Shown here: in pieces, positions 30,519 through 41,797 of the stretch
Layout of the letters: each line of letters begins with the position of its first letter
How positions within the stretch are numbered: position 1 is the stretch's first letter
Assembly: GCA_025531455.1 (NCBI GenBank)
Contig: JAMYHL010000017.1
Span: forward strand, 186,001-250,000
Reading direction: 5' to 3'
Length of the DNA: 64,000 nucleotides
DNA from: Apiotrichum sp. Y4204
Taxonomy: Eukaryota > Basidiomycota > Tremellomycetes > Trichosporonales > Trichosporonaceae
Made by a program: the position numbers and the translations under genes
The notes under the pieces: model-generated
Database searches by the model: none
Seen by the model: only the letters and a program-made list of their open reading frames with translations
Told to the model about the DNA's origin: nothing

Positions 30519-31982
30519 ATGCCCGAACGCCCAAAGGACGGAACTGCGATGGGGGCGGTGCGCGCGCCGATTGACGAGGGCAAGCTGCTGCCATACCTTG
30601 AGAAGAATGTGGCTGGGTTTGCGGGGCCGTTGGAGATTAAGCAGTTTGGGGTGAGTTTGGGATTGGGAGGTGAGAGGAGAGGGGCAGGTGAGAAATATGA
30701 AGAAGATGAAGAAGAAGGAGCGCCGACAGAAAAAGAACGAGCGCCAGCCACTAACACCCAGTTTGGCCAGTCCAACCCGACCTACTTTCTCCAAACCCCA
30801 TCCAAATCCTACGTCCTCCGCCGCGCGCCCCTCGGCAAGCTGCTGAGCAAGACGGCGCACCGCGTCGACCGGGAATTCCTCATCCTCGAGGCGCTGGGAA
30901 AGTACAACGCCGCGCTCCCGGACGAAGCAAAGGAGCGCGCCGTTCCCGTCCCCCAAGTATTCGCGCTCTGCATGGATACCGCTGTGGCCGGCGCGCCGTT
31001 CTATGTCATGGAGTTTATCAGTGGCCGGATCTTTACTGATCCGCTCCTCCCCGACCTGTCCGAGAAGGAGCGCGAGGCGTGGTGAGTCGCAAAGAAGCGG
31101 GTTGATTCCGATTATCTCTGACATGTCTAGCTGGCACAGCGCAATCCGCACTCTGACACTGCTGGCCACGACGCCAATTGAGGCCCTCAAGCTCCCCGCC
31201 AGCTTTGCCGCCGACCCGCTCGCAAAGCCCTATTTCCCCCGCCAGGTGCGCTCGCTCATGAAGGTCTCGGCCGCGCAGGCCGCCACGCCCGCCAAGAGCC
31301 TGCCCGGCGGGATTGTCGGCGACATTTACGGGTCCGAGCAGCTCCGCCCGTGGTTTGAGCAGGGCGCGGCCCGCGTCGGCGGCGAGGCCATGCATGGTGC
31401 CAGCGTCGTCCACGGCGACTACAAGATTGACAACCTGGTAAGGAGTATGGGCTTGTTGGAGTCTGACTTTAGATCTTCCACCCGACCGAGCCCCGCGTGA
31501 TTGGTATTTTGGACTGGGAGCTGTGTACGCTCGGTTCTCCGCTTGCCGACCTCGCCAACGTCCTGCTTCCGTTCTCGATGGCGCCCGTGTCGGATTCGGA
31601 CAAGGCGCTGCTCGCGGCCGCCGGCGGCGGCGGCAACCTTGCGCTCGGGATCAAGGGTCTGCCCTCGTCGGAAACGGGCATCCCACAGGTCCTCCAGCTC
31701 GAGCAGTGGTGGGTCCACGGGATGAACGTCGGCAACCTCTTCCAATCCACGCTGCACAGCGCGGGACAGGCCCGCGAACCGTGGCAGTGGCCGATCCCGG
31801 GCTTTGAGTGGGTCCGCGCGTGGATGCTCTTCCGCCTCGCCATCATCGCACAGGGCATCGCGGCGCGCGCGGCGCTCGGACAGGCGAGCAGTGCCGGCGC
31901 GACGGCGTCCCGCGAGTCGTTTGATTTCTTTGGGCGCATGGCACTCGCGATCATGAAAGAGGACAGGGGGGGAAAGCTGTAG
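30519..31982 (+). CDS. Aminoglycoside-phosphotransferase-fold protein (ACAD10/11 kinase-domain-like)
   Basis: Exons 30519-30650, 30762-31081, 31131-31437 and 31473-31982; 422 aa; introns 111, 49 and 35 nt. Kinase-like motifs: nucleotide loop FGQSNPTYFL, catalytic VVHGDYKIDNL, and metal-binding ILDWELCTLGSPLADLAN. In animals this domain is fused to an acyl-CoA dehydrogenase (ACAD10/ACAD11) and phosphorylates 4-hydroxyacyl-CoAs for beta-oxidation. Here it is free-standing with no dehydrogenase nearby. No clear organelle signal; the C-terminal GGKL is not a canonical PTS1. Small-molecule kinase activity is likely; the substrate is inferred. Confidence 0.88.
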
Positions 31983-32231
31983 GAGGGGAGTGTAGAATTG
32001 ATATATATGGATTCCTGTGGTGTTGTGGCGCTAGTGTGAGTCGTGAGCGTCAGACTAGCTGGGATACGAGTGGAGCACCAGTGGCCATGTTCAGACGAAG
32101 CGGCGCAGCATTCTACTCTCTTGAAAACTCTGCAGATCTCCATTCTCCACAGACCTCCATTCCTTCAGAACTTCCAGCCCGTGACCTCCACACCTCCGCC
32201 CATGTCAATGAGTCGCGATGCATCTCCCACT

Positions 32232-33454
32232 CTACTGCTTGCCCGACCACTCAATGACCTCGGGCCACTGCTCGTCCTTGGCGCGCTGAACCGTCCCCGC
32301 AGGCGTAGGCAGGGCCGTGACGCCCTCGCCGAGCCACTCGGTCGGATCCCGGCCGGCCGTGAGCCCCGACCGCGCGCGGTACGCCACCTTCTTCTTCGAG
32401 TCGCGGACAGACACAAACGCGTCGTCTACCCCGGGGACCGCGCCGCGCACGTATACGAGGTTGAGCGCGAGGTCGACGCGGTGCACGAGGAGGTTTTGCG
32501 TCGTGCGCTTCTCCACGCCCATGTGCCCCGCCATCTTCTTACCGGGCAGAACACGGCCCGGGTCCTGTGTGTCAGTGGAAATCCAAGCAGCTTGCTATGG
32601 CTTCCCAGCTGCCCCGACCCCCGGCGAGCTGCGCGCTGCGCGTCGCGGACTCACCTGGTTCTGACCCGTCGAGCCGCCGGAACGGTGCGTGAGGGACACA
32701 CCGTGCGTGGCCTTGAGACCGCGGAAGCCGTGGCGCTTCATGACACCCTGGAAGCCCTTGCCGATGCTGGTTGTTAGCGGTGTGAGGAGGATGGAGAAAG
32801 AGAAAACAGCAGGGAAGGCGTGGAAATGGAAGACCGGCTTCGCCAAGTTTTCTGGTCCAGAGCGAGGACTGGGTCATGATCTGAAGGATCCCAGCCGCGC
32901 TGCACCAGTTGAAAGCGAGCGTCGTTCCTGCCACGCCTCCTACCCATTGTCTTGCTCGTCACTCACCTCGTGGCAGTGACATCAACATACTGGCCCGGGA
33001 CAAAGTGTCCCGCGCTCAGCTCCGTTCCAACAGGCAGCACCGCGTCCTCTGTGACGCGGAACTCGCGCACAATCTGCTTGGGGTTGACGCCAGCCTTGCG
33101 GAAGTGTCCGGCCTGCTGCGCGGTCGTCTGCTTGGGCTTCTGGTCGCTCGCGCCCACCTGGAGCGAGTGCAGCTGCTTGGGATCGTTCTCAGGCGGGGGG
33201 GAGTGGCGCACGACCTGCACGCCGTCCAGCTGGAGAACAGTTACCGGCCACCGGCGCCCGTCCCCGTCCCACAGCGCGGTCATGCCCCGCTTCCGCGCGA
33301 TCACGCCGGTACGCTGGGTGAACGGCGTCCACTTTCCGGCCCCCGAACCGGAGACCTCGGCGGCGAGGTCGGCGACGGCCTCGGCGGTGGGCGCCTCGGA
33401 GGCGAAGGCGCGCACACCGAGCGGGAGGCGCCGCAGCGAGGAGAGGAAGCGCAT
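32232..33454 (-). CDS. MRPL9: Mitochondrial large-subunit ribosomal protein uL3m
   Basis: Exons 33454-32967, 32766-32655 and 32564-32232; 310 aa. N-terminus [19 protein letters not shown] is a good mitochondrial targeting sequence. Core uL3 segments: [50 protein letters not shown] and [20 protein letters not shown]. The first intron is 200 nt and the second 90 nt, long compared with other housekeeping genes here. Convergent with the APH-like gene (249 bp apart), divergent from the Skt5-like gene. Confidence 0.95.
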
Positions 33455-34412
33455 CGAAGAAGAAGGGGAGGGGAAAAAAATAGGTTGTAGGGAGGTGTCG
33501 CCGGGGTACGGCTGCAGTAAGATGGAGCGAAAGGAATGTGCCGTACAGTCGACGCCGAGGTGTGTTGTGGTCGTCGGGTGTGGTCTTTTTCTCAATGTTC
33601 CGACTTTCTTGCTGTCGAGAGAGATCGTTTGCACACTTCTCATCGTTCTCAACATTTCCGAGATGGACAGAAAGAAAATGTCAGGCTCTGGGGGGAGGAA
33701 TCTCGCGTGGCAGGATACTCCCGCTCTTCCTCCGAAAATATCAGGCTGACTTCAAAGTGGGGATAGAAAAATCCCATACCCATTACAGAATCGTCATCAG
33801 TTACGCGTGTCCCTAATGTCTTATTAGGAGTTGGACTAGGAATTCGGAAATCAAGGTTCTGTTTCTCCTCCCTGTGTGACGATCATTTTTTAGTGTGCAT
33901 TTGTGTGATTTTCCCTCCAATTCAAAGCACCCAGCAACGACAACGGGAATAAAGGTGACTTCTTCTTGTTGTGGCCATCACAAACTCACTCGTTTTTTGT
34001 GCATATTCGTCGTCACATCCCTCGTCCTCATCATCATCCCCATCACTGTCCCCAACGCCATCACCCATCTCGCCGTCTTTACGAACAGACACGACCCCCC
34101 GCCCCAACCCGCCCGCGCGCCCCACGCCCATTCATCGCGCCACGCCAAGCCGCCACCGATCCGGCGTCACACCCTGACTTTACCTTGAGCTTTGGCGCCC
34201 GTAGCCCACGTCCGATCTTGGTCCTTTACACAACTCCGTCCCACGTCCAGACGTCGAGACCACCAACACATTAGCCTCTCCGCCGTCTTCACCGTCGAGC
34301 GCATCACATCCACATTTCACCATCAGCTCTGAAAAGAACCGGAACCTCAAATCCACGGAACCCCAAAACCTCCACTACCTCTCCCACTCTCCACTCTCCG
34401 CCCACTCCCACG
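33455..34412. promoter_or_regulatory. Divergent uL3m/SKT5 promoter
   Basis: 958 bp. CA- and CT-rich leader close to the SKT5-like start, AT-richer centre (33780-33960). No gene seen. Confidence 0.5.
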
Positions 34413-36129
34413 ATGGCATACTCGATGCCGCAGTCGCCGCAGAACGCCATGCCGATGGACGACGGCTTCAACGGCGGCGGGTCCGCGCGCAGCTCCCAGA
34501 TCCGCATGAACGCTGGCAACCCGCCCCCGCTCATGGACCAGTGTGAGTGGACTTGATGTGCTGCGTAGATGCTGCCGCGAAGGGAAGGTAACGTCTCCCC
34601 CTCGCCGAATGGTGAGGATGGTCGGCTTTGGGGCCTCGGGGGCGCCGAGAGACAGCGGACCGCCATCGCCTAGCATGCAGCATGCAGCGTCGGCGATCCC
34701 GGCGCGTCACGGTGCAGCTCTGCTCAAGATGCGCAAGCTGTGACTGCGCCCTCGTATGATCGCCAACTTGGCCTGCGGTTCATCTCTCCCCACCATTGAC
34801 TGACAACAGCTCATCTCCGGCCCGGAAAGTCCGCCGAGCTGCTGACGCACGACCGCACGCTCGAGCTGTACCGAGAAAACGCCAAGAAGACAAACGACCC
34901 CGAGCTCATCTTTGAGTTTGCCGTCTTTATGATAGACGCGGCCAAGTCGATGGTGCCCCCCGCCAACCCCGACGACCCGAGTGACCCCGCGAACCGGCCC
35001 AACGCGGCGACGCTCGAGAAGCGCGACGAGCTCATCAAGGAGGCAACGTCGCTCCTCAAGCGGCTCGCAGACCGCGGATACCCTGATGCGCAGTACTTTC
35101 TCGCAGACTGCTACGCGAATGGCATAGGCACCACGCGCGGCAAGCAGGACTTTGACAAGGCGTTCCCCCTCTTTGCTCTTGCCGCCAAGCACGGTCACCC
35201 AGACGCGTGCTACCGCGCTGGAACATGCTGCGAGCACGGCTGGGGCACGCGCCGGGAAAGCGCAAAGGCGATCCAGTATTACAAGTGAGTCTACAGAGCA
35301 TGAGAGAGCATGGCGGTGCCTGAGACCACACTGACACTCGCAGGAAGGCGGCTGTCGGCCTCCACCCGGGTGCGATGTACCGCCTGGGGACTGCCGAGCT
35401 GAACGGCTCGCTGGGCCTTTCCAAGCGGCCAAAGGAGGGTGTCAAGTGGTTGAAGCGCAGCGCCGAGCACGCAACAGAAGAGTTTCCGCACGCACTGCAC
35501 GAGCTCGCACTGCTGCACGAGCGCGGTATCGAGAACATTCTCTTCGTGGACCTCGAGTACGCGACCGAGCTGCTCGCCCAGGCGTCCGAGCTGGGATATG
35601 CGCCGTCGGCGTTCAAGCTCGGCGAATGCTACGAGTACGGCAAGATGGCGTGTCCGATCGACGCCGCCCTCTCGATCCACTACTACAACATTGCCGCGCA
35701 GCAGGGCCATCGCGAGGCGTGCTTTGCCCTCACGGCGTGGTACCTCGTCGGCGCGGAGGGCGTCCTCCCGCAGTCGGACACGGAGGCCTACCTCTGGGCA
35801 AAGAAGGCCGCAGACCAGGGCCTCGCAAAGGCGCAGTACGCCCTGGGATACTTTACAGAGGTGAGTATATGTGCAGAACCGAGCGCGAGATATTTATATC
35901 TTTTATCCTTTTCGGCTAACAAATCCAGACGGGCGTCGGCGTCGAGCCCAACCTCGGCCAGGCAATGAAGTGGTACCGCCTAGCCTCGGAGGGCGGGGAC
36001 AAGCGCGCAGCCAAGCGCCTCGCGGCAGGGATGAACGGCACGGCGGCGCTGAACCGCCGTCTCGAGATGGAGGCCATGAAGGAGGGCGGCGGCGGGTCAA
36101 AGGACAAGGACGGGTGTGTGGTCATGTAA
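34413..36129 (+). CDS. Sel1-repeat chitin synthase regulator, Skt5/Chs4-like, with CaaX box
   Basis: Exons 34413-34542, 34810-35284, 35344-35860 and 35929-36129; 440 aa; introns 267, 59 and 68 nt. A short N-terminal low-complexity region is followed by seven or so Sel1-like repeats (e.g. ADRGYPDAQYFLADCYANGIG, AAKHGHPDACYRAGTCCEHGWG, AADQGLAKAQYALGYF). It ends KDKDGCVVM, a CaaX farnesylation motif, as in yeast Chs4/Skt5, which tethers chitin synthase III to the membrane. Basidiomycete relatives (Csr proteins) activate specific chitin synthases. Which paralog this is cannot be told from the window. Confidence 0.88.
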
Positions 36130-36486
36130 AAACCTAGCCGATTCTGGAATCAATACATCACAGTTACTCGTTCGATTTCGCTTAGTATTACCCCCCCACT
36201 CCATCAGTCCTGGTTTCCACACGCCAGCGACGACTCACGACCGGCCCCGTCGGATACGGACTATAGAAACACGTACCCCGCGCATAGACATGTATCAATG
36301 AGAGGATCTGGGTGAAAGGAGGGGTGAGGATCGCAATTCGCACACTCTCCCTCACTTCCCGTGTACTCGACCCCGCCACGGTCAATGACCCCGCCAACCC
36401 GCTTGTTGTGATCAGTGTCAATGCTATGCCATATGATTTCTACCATCTACAAACAGTAATATCGTACAATTATAATCATCCAGCAC
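36130..36486. other. Intergenic between convergent genes
   Basis: 357 bp between the stops of the Skt5-like and lipase genes; AT-richer, nothing else seen. Confidence 0.6.
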
Positions 36487-38816
36487 CTACAGGCCCTCCT
36501 CGCGGAGACGGAGCATGAGGCCGCCATAGAAGCGCTGAAGGTCGAATTTGTCCCTCACGACCGTCTTCTTGCCGCTGCCGCTGCCGCTTCCGTTCCCATT
36601 CCCATTCTTAACGCCATTTCCATTGGCCCCATTCCCCCCCGGGCCCTCAATCTCCTTCCGCGCGTCCGCGAGCTGCTGCGTCGGCTCGGCGGGCTTCTTG
36701 TCCCCCGGGAAGAGGTCGCCCACCCAGTCAATCAGCTGGCCCACCGCCGCGAGGTCGAACCCGCTGTCCTCCTTCTTCTCCGGAGGCGGCGACATTGCAC
36801 GCGCAGTCGCGAGGTCGCGCGCGTGCTGCTTTGGATCCAGCTGCGAGTCCTTCGAGTCCGCACCGGGCGCGCCCTCGAGGCCGACGCCGCACTCCCAGTC
36901 CCACCCGCCGGGCATCGTGTACGGGCCTATATCGGCGTCGGTCTTGTCCTTTGACTTGTCCCCAAACGTCGTGCCCTGCGGCCAGAGGCCGCCCTCGCCG
37001 CGCAGGTCCCAGTGGTGGCAGCCATCGACGACGCCGAGGAAATCGCCCCACTTGGCGCTTGAGACGGACACGAGACCGTCATTCCCTTCGTAGCTTGCGC
37101 CCGGCTTTGTGTCCATCTCGGGGTAGCCCTTCTCGGCGGCCGAGTCGAGCACGAGCTTGGTGAACCACAGCGGGTGCAGGACCGACATCTTGGATACGCG
37201 GCCGGCAACGGAAAAGTAGCGCACGGACGGGTCGTCGGGTGTCTCGGGGTTGAAGTGGTCGCGGAGGTAGGATGTCGTGAGGTTGTTGTAGGCGGGCGTG
37301 TCGAAGATGTTGAGGAGGTAGTTTGTGAGCGCGGCAGAGAAGGACGAGAGTGCGTCGGTCGCCTTCTCCTGTGCGGTGCTCATGCCGCTTTCGCGGTTGA
37401 GGATTGGCGACTTGAGGGTGAACGGGAGGTGGTCGGCGACGATCGCCGCCTTCTGGAGAAGTGACGAGTGGCTCCCGACGCCAATGTTCGCAGCACACCA
37501 GTCCATGAACGGCGAGCCGCGGTGCGGCGTCGCGATCGACGTGAGCGATAGCGGGGTGTACTCCTTAGGCTTTATTGACGAAATGAGGTGCCGGCAGTCG
37601 AGGCCGCCCATGCTGTGTGCGACAAAGTTGACCCCGGTTCCCTTCGGGAGGTAGTCCTTGAGAAATGCGTGCATCTGCTCGGCGCGCTCCTGGATCGATC
37701 CCGTCCTGCCAGTCAGTACGTGCATCTCCGCATCATCATCGGAAATGTCGGGACGGACGTCGGGGCCGACCATGGGCTGTGATTCGACTGGATGTCCTCC
37801 GTCGTCACAGGCACATAGGTGCCCACAGTGCACCCAGCAAAAAAAAAAAAAGGGTGCACCTGGGACAATGGCAAAAAGAGTCCATCCGAAAAAGCGGAAT
37901 TCAATCCAACTCACCCCTTGACACCGACGACAACCACGTTGGCACCCATGCGGTCGCGGAGCACCTCGAGCACCGACGCCCAGTAGTGGAGCTTGAGCGA
38001 CGGGAAGAGGGGGATGGGCGTGGCTGTCGAGAAGCCATACAGACCTGCTGTCAGCATACATCCTGGTGGAGCGGCGCTAGTGACCCCAGCGTGGCTGGTG
38101 GCCCGATTGCTCGAGTGTGGCTCGTGGCTCCATATGTGGATCAGTGGCACTTTGGGGACGGACCAGGCGGACCAGCGAGTGGAACGCCACACGAACGATG
38201 GCTCGTGCCCTCGTTGGTCCGCCAGGCCACCAGCACCCTTGAACCCCACGGCGCACCCATTTCGGCTATTCGCTGCACGCTGCGCGCTGCACTCACCATG
38301 ACAGAGGACGACGACCTCGCGGGGCGCCTGCATCACGCCGGGGAGGAACGCGCGGGGGTCGTTCATCAGGCGGTAAATGTCCATATTCTCTTTCGGATAC
38401 CGGGGGTCGGGGCGGCGGTCGGGCTGGGGCTCGAGGCCCTCAACGTCGACGTCCGGGCGGCGGGGCACCGCCGAGGGGGGCAGGACCTCGATATCGCTGC
38501 TGCGCGGCGCGGCGTCCGTGTGCATCGTCCGCGCTAATGAGCCAGAAGCGGAGCTAGAGGAAGAGGAAGAGGGGGAGGTGGAGGTTGCGGCCGCGGTGCT
38601 GCCGCTCGTGCTGGCTGCGTCCTCGGTCATGAGGGCGTTGGCGACTGGCGGGGTTGCGAGCGCTCGGCCCCGGAGGCGCGGTGCGTAGATAAACTGCGCT
38701 GCGCGCTCGCGGGCAGCCTTGCGGCGCGCGGCGAAGATTGGCGCCGAGTCGACCCACCACTGGATGACATGGCGCGCGAGCGCAATGTAGCGGAAGGGCG
38801 AGAGCGTGGCCGGCAT
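36487..38816 (-). CDS. Alpha/beta-hydrolase, triacylglycerol-lipase-like
   Basis: Exons 38816-38297, 38044-37915 and 37705-36487; 622 aa; introns 252 and 209 nt. Hydrolase landmarks: oxyanion-hole strand VVVLCHGLYGFST, nucleophile elbow NFVAHSMGGLDCRHL, acid region EGNDGLVSVSSAKWG and His in DGCHHWDLRGEG. The N-terminus has a Ser-rich stretch and no secretion signal, so the enzyme is probably intracellular (lipid droplet or mitochondrion); the C-terminus is disordered with Asn/Gly repeats (NGNGNGSGSGSG). Homologous fungal proteins are annotated as lipase 2-like; substrate inferred. Splice phases agree and restore CHG-LYGF and VKG-TGSI. Confidence 0.88.
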
Positions 38817-39034
38817 TGTGAGCTAGAGCTGGTGCTGGTGTTGGTGTGGAGATTGGGCTCGCTGTGCGAGGTACGTAGCAGAGGGCGACCAGCTCGGCCG
38901 GAGTGTGAGGGGCGAGCTGGTGCCCGTGTGTGTGGTTGTGTGGGTGTGTGGTTGTAGTTGGCTTGGTGCAGCGGTGGTGCTGCGTGTGTTGATGGTGTGT
39001 GATGAAGAGCTGGTGGTGGAGAGAGGTGATGAGA

Positions 39035-39053
39035 GATGAGATGAGATGAGATG
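39035..39053. repeat. (GATGA)n microsatellite
   Basis: Nearly four perfect GATGA units. Confidence 0.8.
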
Positions 39054-39354
39054 TTTGTGTAGATGAAGAGTTTGAGGGGAATGGGGAGACGTCACAGACA
39101 CAACACGCGGAAACACAACAATGGGATTATGTAGAAGGAGAGTGACAGCTTGACACCGAGCAAGAGAGAGAGAGGAGATCGAGGATGACCAAAGCCACAC
39201 AATGTGTGTCTGTGTGTTTGGGGGGGTTTGTTGTGCTTGTCTTGCCAGTAGTAGTATAGTAGTGCTATATCGAGCGCAGCAACATTGCATTAGAAAACAG
39301 CATTAATTAACATACTGTGGTGGGTGGCGAATAGTCACTCGCGCCACACCTCCA

Positions 39355-39374
39355 CTCTCTCTCTCTCTCTCTCT
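39355..39374. repeat. (CT)10 microsatellite
   Basis: Ten CT units in intergenic DNA. Confidence 0.85.
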
Positions 39375-40580
39375 CCCTGTCCGTCCCAACTTTTTGTTAT
39401 GGGGATTTAGGGTCCGAGCCGGAGGGGGGCCAGAACGCCAGTCTCATTGCACAGGACTCGTTCCACGTAGCAGACCCAAACATAATCCTATTAATCAAAC
39501 GAAATTCCAAGTAATTGCCCAGCCCACGTTCGAATAATTCCTCTTAACAAACGTGTATCATCACGTGACCACACACACCCGGACAATACGGACAATACCC
39601 CGCACAAAACCTACTTTTTTTCCTCCCCGTGCTGATGTCATTCCCCATGCCCTCTGCAAATGTGCGTCATTTGCATCATCATTTGGGCAGTGCCCAGTGT
39701 GGGCCGGGTCTCGTCCTCGCCGAGCAATACGCGCCGAGAACGAAATCCCTGCGATCCCTGCTCATTCTCGGCCCCGGTGGAGATATCGGAGCAGCGCAGG
39801 CCGACGCGGGGAAGCGAAAAGGTCAGTAAGGCCCGAAGCCAGCCACGCGCCGCCACGCCACCTGGGTACCTACGTACCTGGGCCAGCTGATCACCGATCG
39901 CCCGTGATGGTTGATCGTCACCGCGCTAGCAGATTGACACCGCCACCGATATTCACCGCCCCCCTGGTGCCCCAAACCTATGGACTAGCGGGCAGCGGCC
40001 AGCAGGACTGTGGAGTGTGGAGCTGCGGCCAGGCTGGCCAGGTGAGCATCAGTCCATACGATAAACACAGTGGCGGTCAGCTCGGTTAGAGGCGGTTGGG
40101 TGCGTCGTGGGTACGGCGGTACGCTGGGTGGCGGGAATCTAGTGGGGAACATCAGCGATGGCGGCCGGTCGATGGTGGGCTGGGCATTGAACGATTGGAC
40201 GAGATATGTACGGGACATCAGTGTGGCGACGGTTGTGATCCAGTGACAGCTCTGGTATACTGGTACTCTGGATCGTCTGACCAGACCACTTCCATCGGAC
40301 GGAATCCTCGCCGGCCATCTTTGAGCTCCCAGCATAGAGCCTGTCGATATTTGTGTGTTTTTGCCACCCCGCGACGGACAAGTGCATGCATGTTTGGGAG
40401 GCACGAAGGCTGGATGGACCATGGACGGTGCCTGCCTTTCTGCAATTCTGCATATCCCCGGTGCCCGGTGGTTACGCAACTTGGGCATGTGGCCATGTGG
40501 GCACTTACGAGATACCTCGTCCGCACCGGTCGCTGTCTCCTATGACTGTGGGCTGCGCACTTCTTGCACCTCGAAACAAC

Positions 40581-40593
40581 GGGGGGGGGGGGG
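40581..40593. repeat. G13 homopolymer
   Basis: Thirteen G in intergenic DNA; assembly length may be uncertain. Confidence 0.85.
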
Positions 40594-41347
40594 AATTGAG
40601 TAATGAGTAAGATATACTTCTCTGCATGCCTCCGCGGTACCCCGCCAGGCCCGCCATCCGCGTCTGATGCATTGCTGCATGCCTCCGCGCCTCCATGGCG
40701 GTGTGTGCGGTGCGTCGTCCACTGCGATCCACTTCTGCGCCTTCCGCAGCTTCGTCAGTCCTTTTCAGTCCCGAACCTGGCCAGAACATTCAGATCTTCA
40801 GATCTTCAAAACCTGATCCGCACCTGTGCTTTCCTGTACTTGCTGATCTGCTGATTTGTTGATCCTATATCCTGTGATCCTGTGCGTCTGGATCGGCATC
40901 CGATGTGAATCCTTGCATTCAACGGACTGTAAGCTGTACTGCTCAGCGCCGCTGCCACCGCGTCCGATGCACTGGAATACGTGTAGGAATAGCAGTAGCT
41001 CAGCCCTAATCCACAAACTGGGTCTCTAATAGCAGCAGAAACGACTGTGATCGACGAGCCTAATGCTGGTAACGCGGCCCGATTAGATTGCTTGCCAAAC
41101 CTTACACCCCCCTCCTCTAGAGTGCTTCGATCATTCCCTCCCCTTTTTGTGTCCCTGTATCCTTTCTCTCCCCTGAGCAAACACGACGGAAGTTAGACGA
41201 CCCTCAAAGTTCCTAATGTCCAGACTGGGGCACAGATAATGGCATTACCTTGATTTTGTAATGCCCCGTTAGAGCCTTGGCAAATATTTTGGCCACCAGA
41301 CCAGACTGCGCAGCCTGAATGGTGTGATTTCATCTCCCTCTTCCACG

Positions 41348-41361
41348 CCCCCCCCCCCCCC
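41348..41361. repeat. C14 homopolymer
   Basis: Fourteen C about 440 bp upstream of the PLC-like start. Confidence 0.85.
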
Positions 41362-41797
41362 TTATTTTTTTCGAGAACTTGGGTGTGTGACTGCGGGAGG
41401 CGTTCTGGAAAAGGGTGGGAGGGAGTGGATTAGCGGATCACCGTGGGCTCTGCAGACAGCAGACAAGGCCCATTGTGTGCACAGTCGCCGCCTGTGCTGC
41501 GAGCAGAGCCTTGCATTCCACTTGGCGGTGCTGCGAAGTCCAGTGGGCCAGCGCCTTTGGTCCATCGCCCTCCGTCGCTCTTTCATCATCACCATCATCA
41601 TCACCTCACTTTACTCACTCATCTCCGTCTCTCCTTCTCCTCCGGCTCCTCCTCTTCTTACCACCTCCTCTTCGTCGCTCTTTAAAGCAGAGACTCTTTC
41701 GACTCTACACTCTCTTTATCCACATCCCCTCTTTTCGCCTTTGACCCCCCGAGTGCATCCCCCAACCCTTCCGCCCGGCCCCCCCCCGCAATCCACG

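Larger units (their letters stand above)
38817..41797. other. Intergenic, 3 kb divergent region rich in simple repeats
   Basis: No supported gene on either strand; frames are short and fragmented. Contains GATGA and CT microsatellites, a G13 run, a C14 run, CACGTG at 39562-39567 (TCACGTGAC) and a direct repeat GCATGCCTCCGCG near 40624 and 40678. Probably a large shared upstream region of the lipase and PLC-like genes. Confidence 0.55.

Noticed and set aside
34690..35616. Minus-strand frames of 139-241 codons across the Skt5-like gene
   Set aside because: Antisense shadows; the plus strand carries conserved Sel1 repeats and a CaaX end.
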